Source of the DNA: a virus
Virus record (IMG/VR): IMGVR_UViG_3300025759_000705
Span: 1-23,679 of that record
Reading direction: 5' to 3' (one strand)
Length of the DNA stretch: 23,679 bases
In this document: positions 22,287-23,679 of the stretch, piece after piece
How the letters are laid out: each line of letters opens with the position of its first letter
How positions within the stretch are numbered: position 1 is the first letter of the stretch
Program-made: the position numbers and the translations under genes
The notes under the pieces: model-generated
What the model saw: the letters and a program-made list of their open reading frames with translations, nothing else
Told to the model about the DNA's origin: nothing
Database searches by the model: none

Positions 22287-22687
22287 AATTGAACGAAAGT
22301 TGCATCTTTTTCGTAGAGGTAGCCTATGTGTTTCTTCGTCCACCTCCGATTTGAAAATTCTGTATTTTGCGGTAAATTCTTGGTCGTCCATTGGAAATCG
22401 TATTCGTCTTGCAGCATCTTGCTGATGTTCCAAATGTAAGCATCTTTCTTTATTTCTGTCAAATATAAAAAGTCTTTCCCTAGTTTTTCTGCGATGTCAA
22501 TATTCCAATCGACTTTGGCCTTTTCTATTATCCAAGGATCGTATCTTTTAAGTCTGCACTTAACTTCGATAATATAGTGCTTGCACTCGAAGTCGTAGTG
22601 GCAATGTTGTTCAGTTGGCGTAAGCTCGCCGATGTTGGGGTAAACCTTATTTAAGGCTTTGGCTACTGCTTGTTCTTTAACTTTCAT
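22283..22687 (-). CDS. PD-(D/E)XK nuclease-like protein, 134 aa
   Basis: The core HYDFECKHYIIEVKCR has Asp 32, Glu 41 and Lys 43 in the D-(x8)-E-x-K arrangement of the PD-(D/E)XK nuclease fold, with an N-terminal Glu-containing helix (VKEQAVAKALNKVYP) before it and a Lys-containing helix after it (DPWIIEKAKVDWNID). Such small phage nucleases cut or resolve DNA during replication, recombination or host-DNA breakdown. It follows the helicase in the same direction after a structured gap, consistent with a DNA-metabolism operon. Substrate cannot be told from sequence; a Holliday-junction resolvase or single-strand nuclease are alternatives. No Shine-Dalgarno is seen before its ATG. Confidence 0.68.
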   Translation of the reverse strand: MKVKEQAVAKALNKVYPNIGELTPTEQHCHYDFECKHYIIEVKCRLKRYDPWIIEKAKVDWNIDIAEKLGKDFLYLTEIKKDAYIWNISKMLQDEYDFQWTTKNLPQNTEFSNRRWTKKHIGYLYEKDATFVQL

Positions 22688-22768
22688 AAAGTAAAAGGTG
22701 TAGGTGGATATGAGGGTAATGAAAGAAGACCCACCAGCATCTTAATAGCTGGACTACCTACACCAAAG
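22688..22768 (-). other. Hairpin-rich intergenic gap, potential three-way junction
   Basis: Between the helicase stop and the nuclease-like start. GGTGTAGGT (22697-22705) pairs perfectly with ACCTACACC (22756-22764). Inside this closing stem lie CCAGC (22734-22738) with GCTGG (22748-22752), and GGGT (22714-22717) with ACCC (22729-22732). Together these form a potential three-way junction. One arm of the closing stem lies 10-18 bases ahead of the nuclease-like ATG. No T-tract of terminator quality follows the closing stem. Could be a regulatory RNA element, an origin-related fold, or chance pairing. Confidence 0.5.
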
Positions 22769-23679
22769 TCATTTGAAAAGTCCTTGAGTGTTATAGAACT
22801 TCAGAAGTCCTTTAACATCTCGCTCACCTTCACGGTTCTTTGCTATATTGTACACCATCCTAATATGATGTCCCCATCCGTCAACATCTTTTGACATTTC
22901 TATGTCATCTTTTTCTGACCACATCAGAATGATCACATCAGCATCATTCTCAATGTCTCCCGAATCCTTTAGGTCATAGATGGCTAACCCACCTTCTCTC
23001 TTTGCTCCCTCTCTGTTGACTTGGCTAAGAAGAAGTATTCCTACATTTAGTTCCAATGCAAGCTGCTTAATCGTATGTGAAATATTAGCAATGGCATCAT
23101 TCTTTGATTGGTTTCTAGAATCGAATGGAATCAGTTGTAAGTAATCTATTACTAGTAATTTTACTTTGTGTCTACGAACCATAGTTCTAGCATAAGAACA
23201 TAGCTCGCCGATTCCTTTAATGCTATGGACTGTAAAGATTGGCATCTCTTTAACTGCCTCACATCCTTCTCTAACTTTGTCCATATTACTTTCGCTGATT
23301 ACACCTTCTCTGATTTGTTTTAGGTTAAATCTAGATCGGCACGTAACAAGTCTTCTGACTACTTGCTTTTGCGGCATCTCAAGGCTGAATATACCACAAG
23401 GTGTATTATCCAAAGTAGCAGTTCTAGCTACTATATTTAAGGCCAACTGGGACTTACCACAACTAGTCGGGGCAGAGATAACAACGACCTCTCCAGCACC
23501 TATGCCGCCTAGCCCCAATTTGTCGTCTAAATGGCTTATATGGGTCTTTACTACATCCTCCTTATAGTCCCCTTTGAGTTGCTGTTCAAACTCCTCTGAG
23601 AGCAAATCTACGCTGTTTTTGATGCTCATATCAACAGAATCACACACTTCTAGGTTCAGTAGATCGTTTTCGACATCTC
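22769..23679 (-). CDS. DnaB-type replicative helicase, C-terminal part (5' truncated by window edge)
   Basis: The frame stays open to the window edge; the visible part is 303 codons. It contains the RecA-like hexameric helicase core that unwinds DNA at the replication fork. Residues below count from the GTG at 23647. Walker A is SAPTSCGKS (58-66), the SLEMPQKQVVRRL segment after it is a DnaB family signature, Walker B is LLVIDYLQLI (164-173), and the motif VGILLLSQVNREGAKREGGL with LKDSGDIENDADVIIL covers sensor and arginine-finger regions. A linker (LSEEFEQQLKGDYKEDVV) precedes the core. The GTG at 23647 is not a convincing start because coding continues upstream. Whether a DnaB N-terminal or primase-like domain is present cannot be seen. 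Confidence 0.9.
   Translation of the reverse strand, partial: DVENDLLNLEVCDSVDMSIKNSVDLLSEEFEQQLKGDYKEDVVKTHISHLDDKLGLGGIGAGEVVVISAPTSCGKSQLALNIVARTATLDNTPCGIFSLEMPQKQVVRRLVTCRSRFNLKQIREGVISESNMDKVREGCEAVKEMPIFTVHSIKGIGELCSYARTMVRRHKVKLLVIDYLQLIPFDSRNQSKNDAIANISHTIKQLALELNVGILLLSQVNREGAKREGGLAIYDLKDSGDIENDADVIILMWSEKDDIEMSKDVDGWGHHIRMVYNIAKNREGERDVKGLLKFYNTQGLFK

Noticed and set aside
22670-22894. 74-aa plus-strand frame over the gap between helicase and nuclease
   Set aside because: It runs antisense into both minus-strand genes and has no ribosome binding site; the hairpins in the gap explain the region better.

Overview
This window is a stretch of a tailed double-stranded DNA bacteriophage genome with podovirus (short-tail) features, roughly 40% G+C by eye and almost entirely coding. 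No integrase, tRNA, IS element or CRISPR array is visible. The window is cut at both ends: it opens inside a large terminase gene and closes inside a DnaB-type helicase gene. The host is not given. A PEP-CTERM-like C-terminus on one small protein, a sorting signal normally found in exosortase-carrying Gram-negative bacteria (Verrucomicrobiota, Planctomycetota and many Proteobacteria), hints at such a host. The lectin-like tail proteins and small basic cysteine proteins recall aquatic or marine phages. Both points are inference.

Layout. Plus strand 1-6915 is packaging and head: terminase large subunit (3' part), a 124-aa unknown, portal, a GH24 lysozyme lodged between portal and scaffold, a 74-aa unknown, an acidic scaffold, a major capsid protein resembling the SU10/DUF5309 group, and a probable decoration protein, closed by a strong intrinsic terminator. 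Plus strand 6984-10331 holds a 102-aa unknown, a head-tail adaptor with an inserted beta domain, a small structural protein, a lectin-like candidate receptor-binding protein and an 87-aa unknown. Plus strand 10331-12281 is a membrane/lysis-like cluster: a 53-aa one-TM protein, a 3TM holin candidate, a K/E/P-rich protein, a 52-aa one-TM protein and the PEP-CTERM-like protein. Plus strand 12295-13661 is a chain of very small basic, often Cys-containing genes joined by start/stop overlaps. Plus strand 13662-21881 encodes a tail nozzle-like protein, a collar-type fibre and three probable internal (ejection) proteins.

Minus strand, converging on the structural genes: DnaB-type helicase, a hairpin-rich gap, a PD-(D/E)XK nuclease-like protein, and two tiny coupled genes (54 and 56 aa) that end at tandem intrinsic terminators. 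The plus strand therefore reads as the late virion-assembly and lysis module and the minus strand as the end of a DNA replication module.

Least conventional parts: the PEP-CTERM-like phage protein, the cluster of tiny overlapping basic genes, the tandem hairpins with mutually exclusive pairings at the convergence point, and the potential three-way-junction structure upstream of the nuclease.
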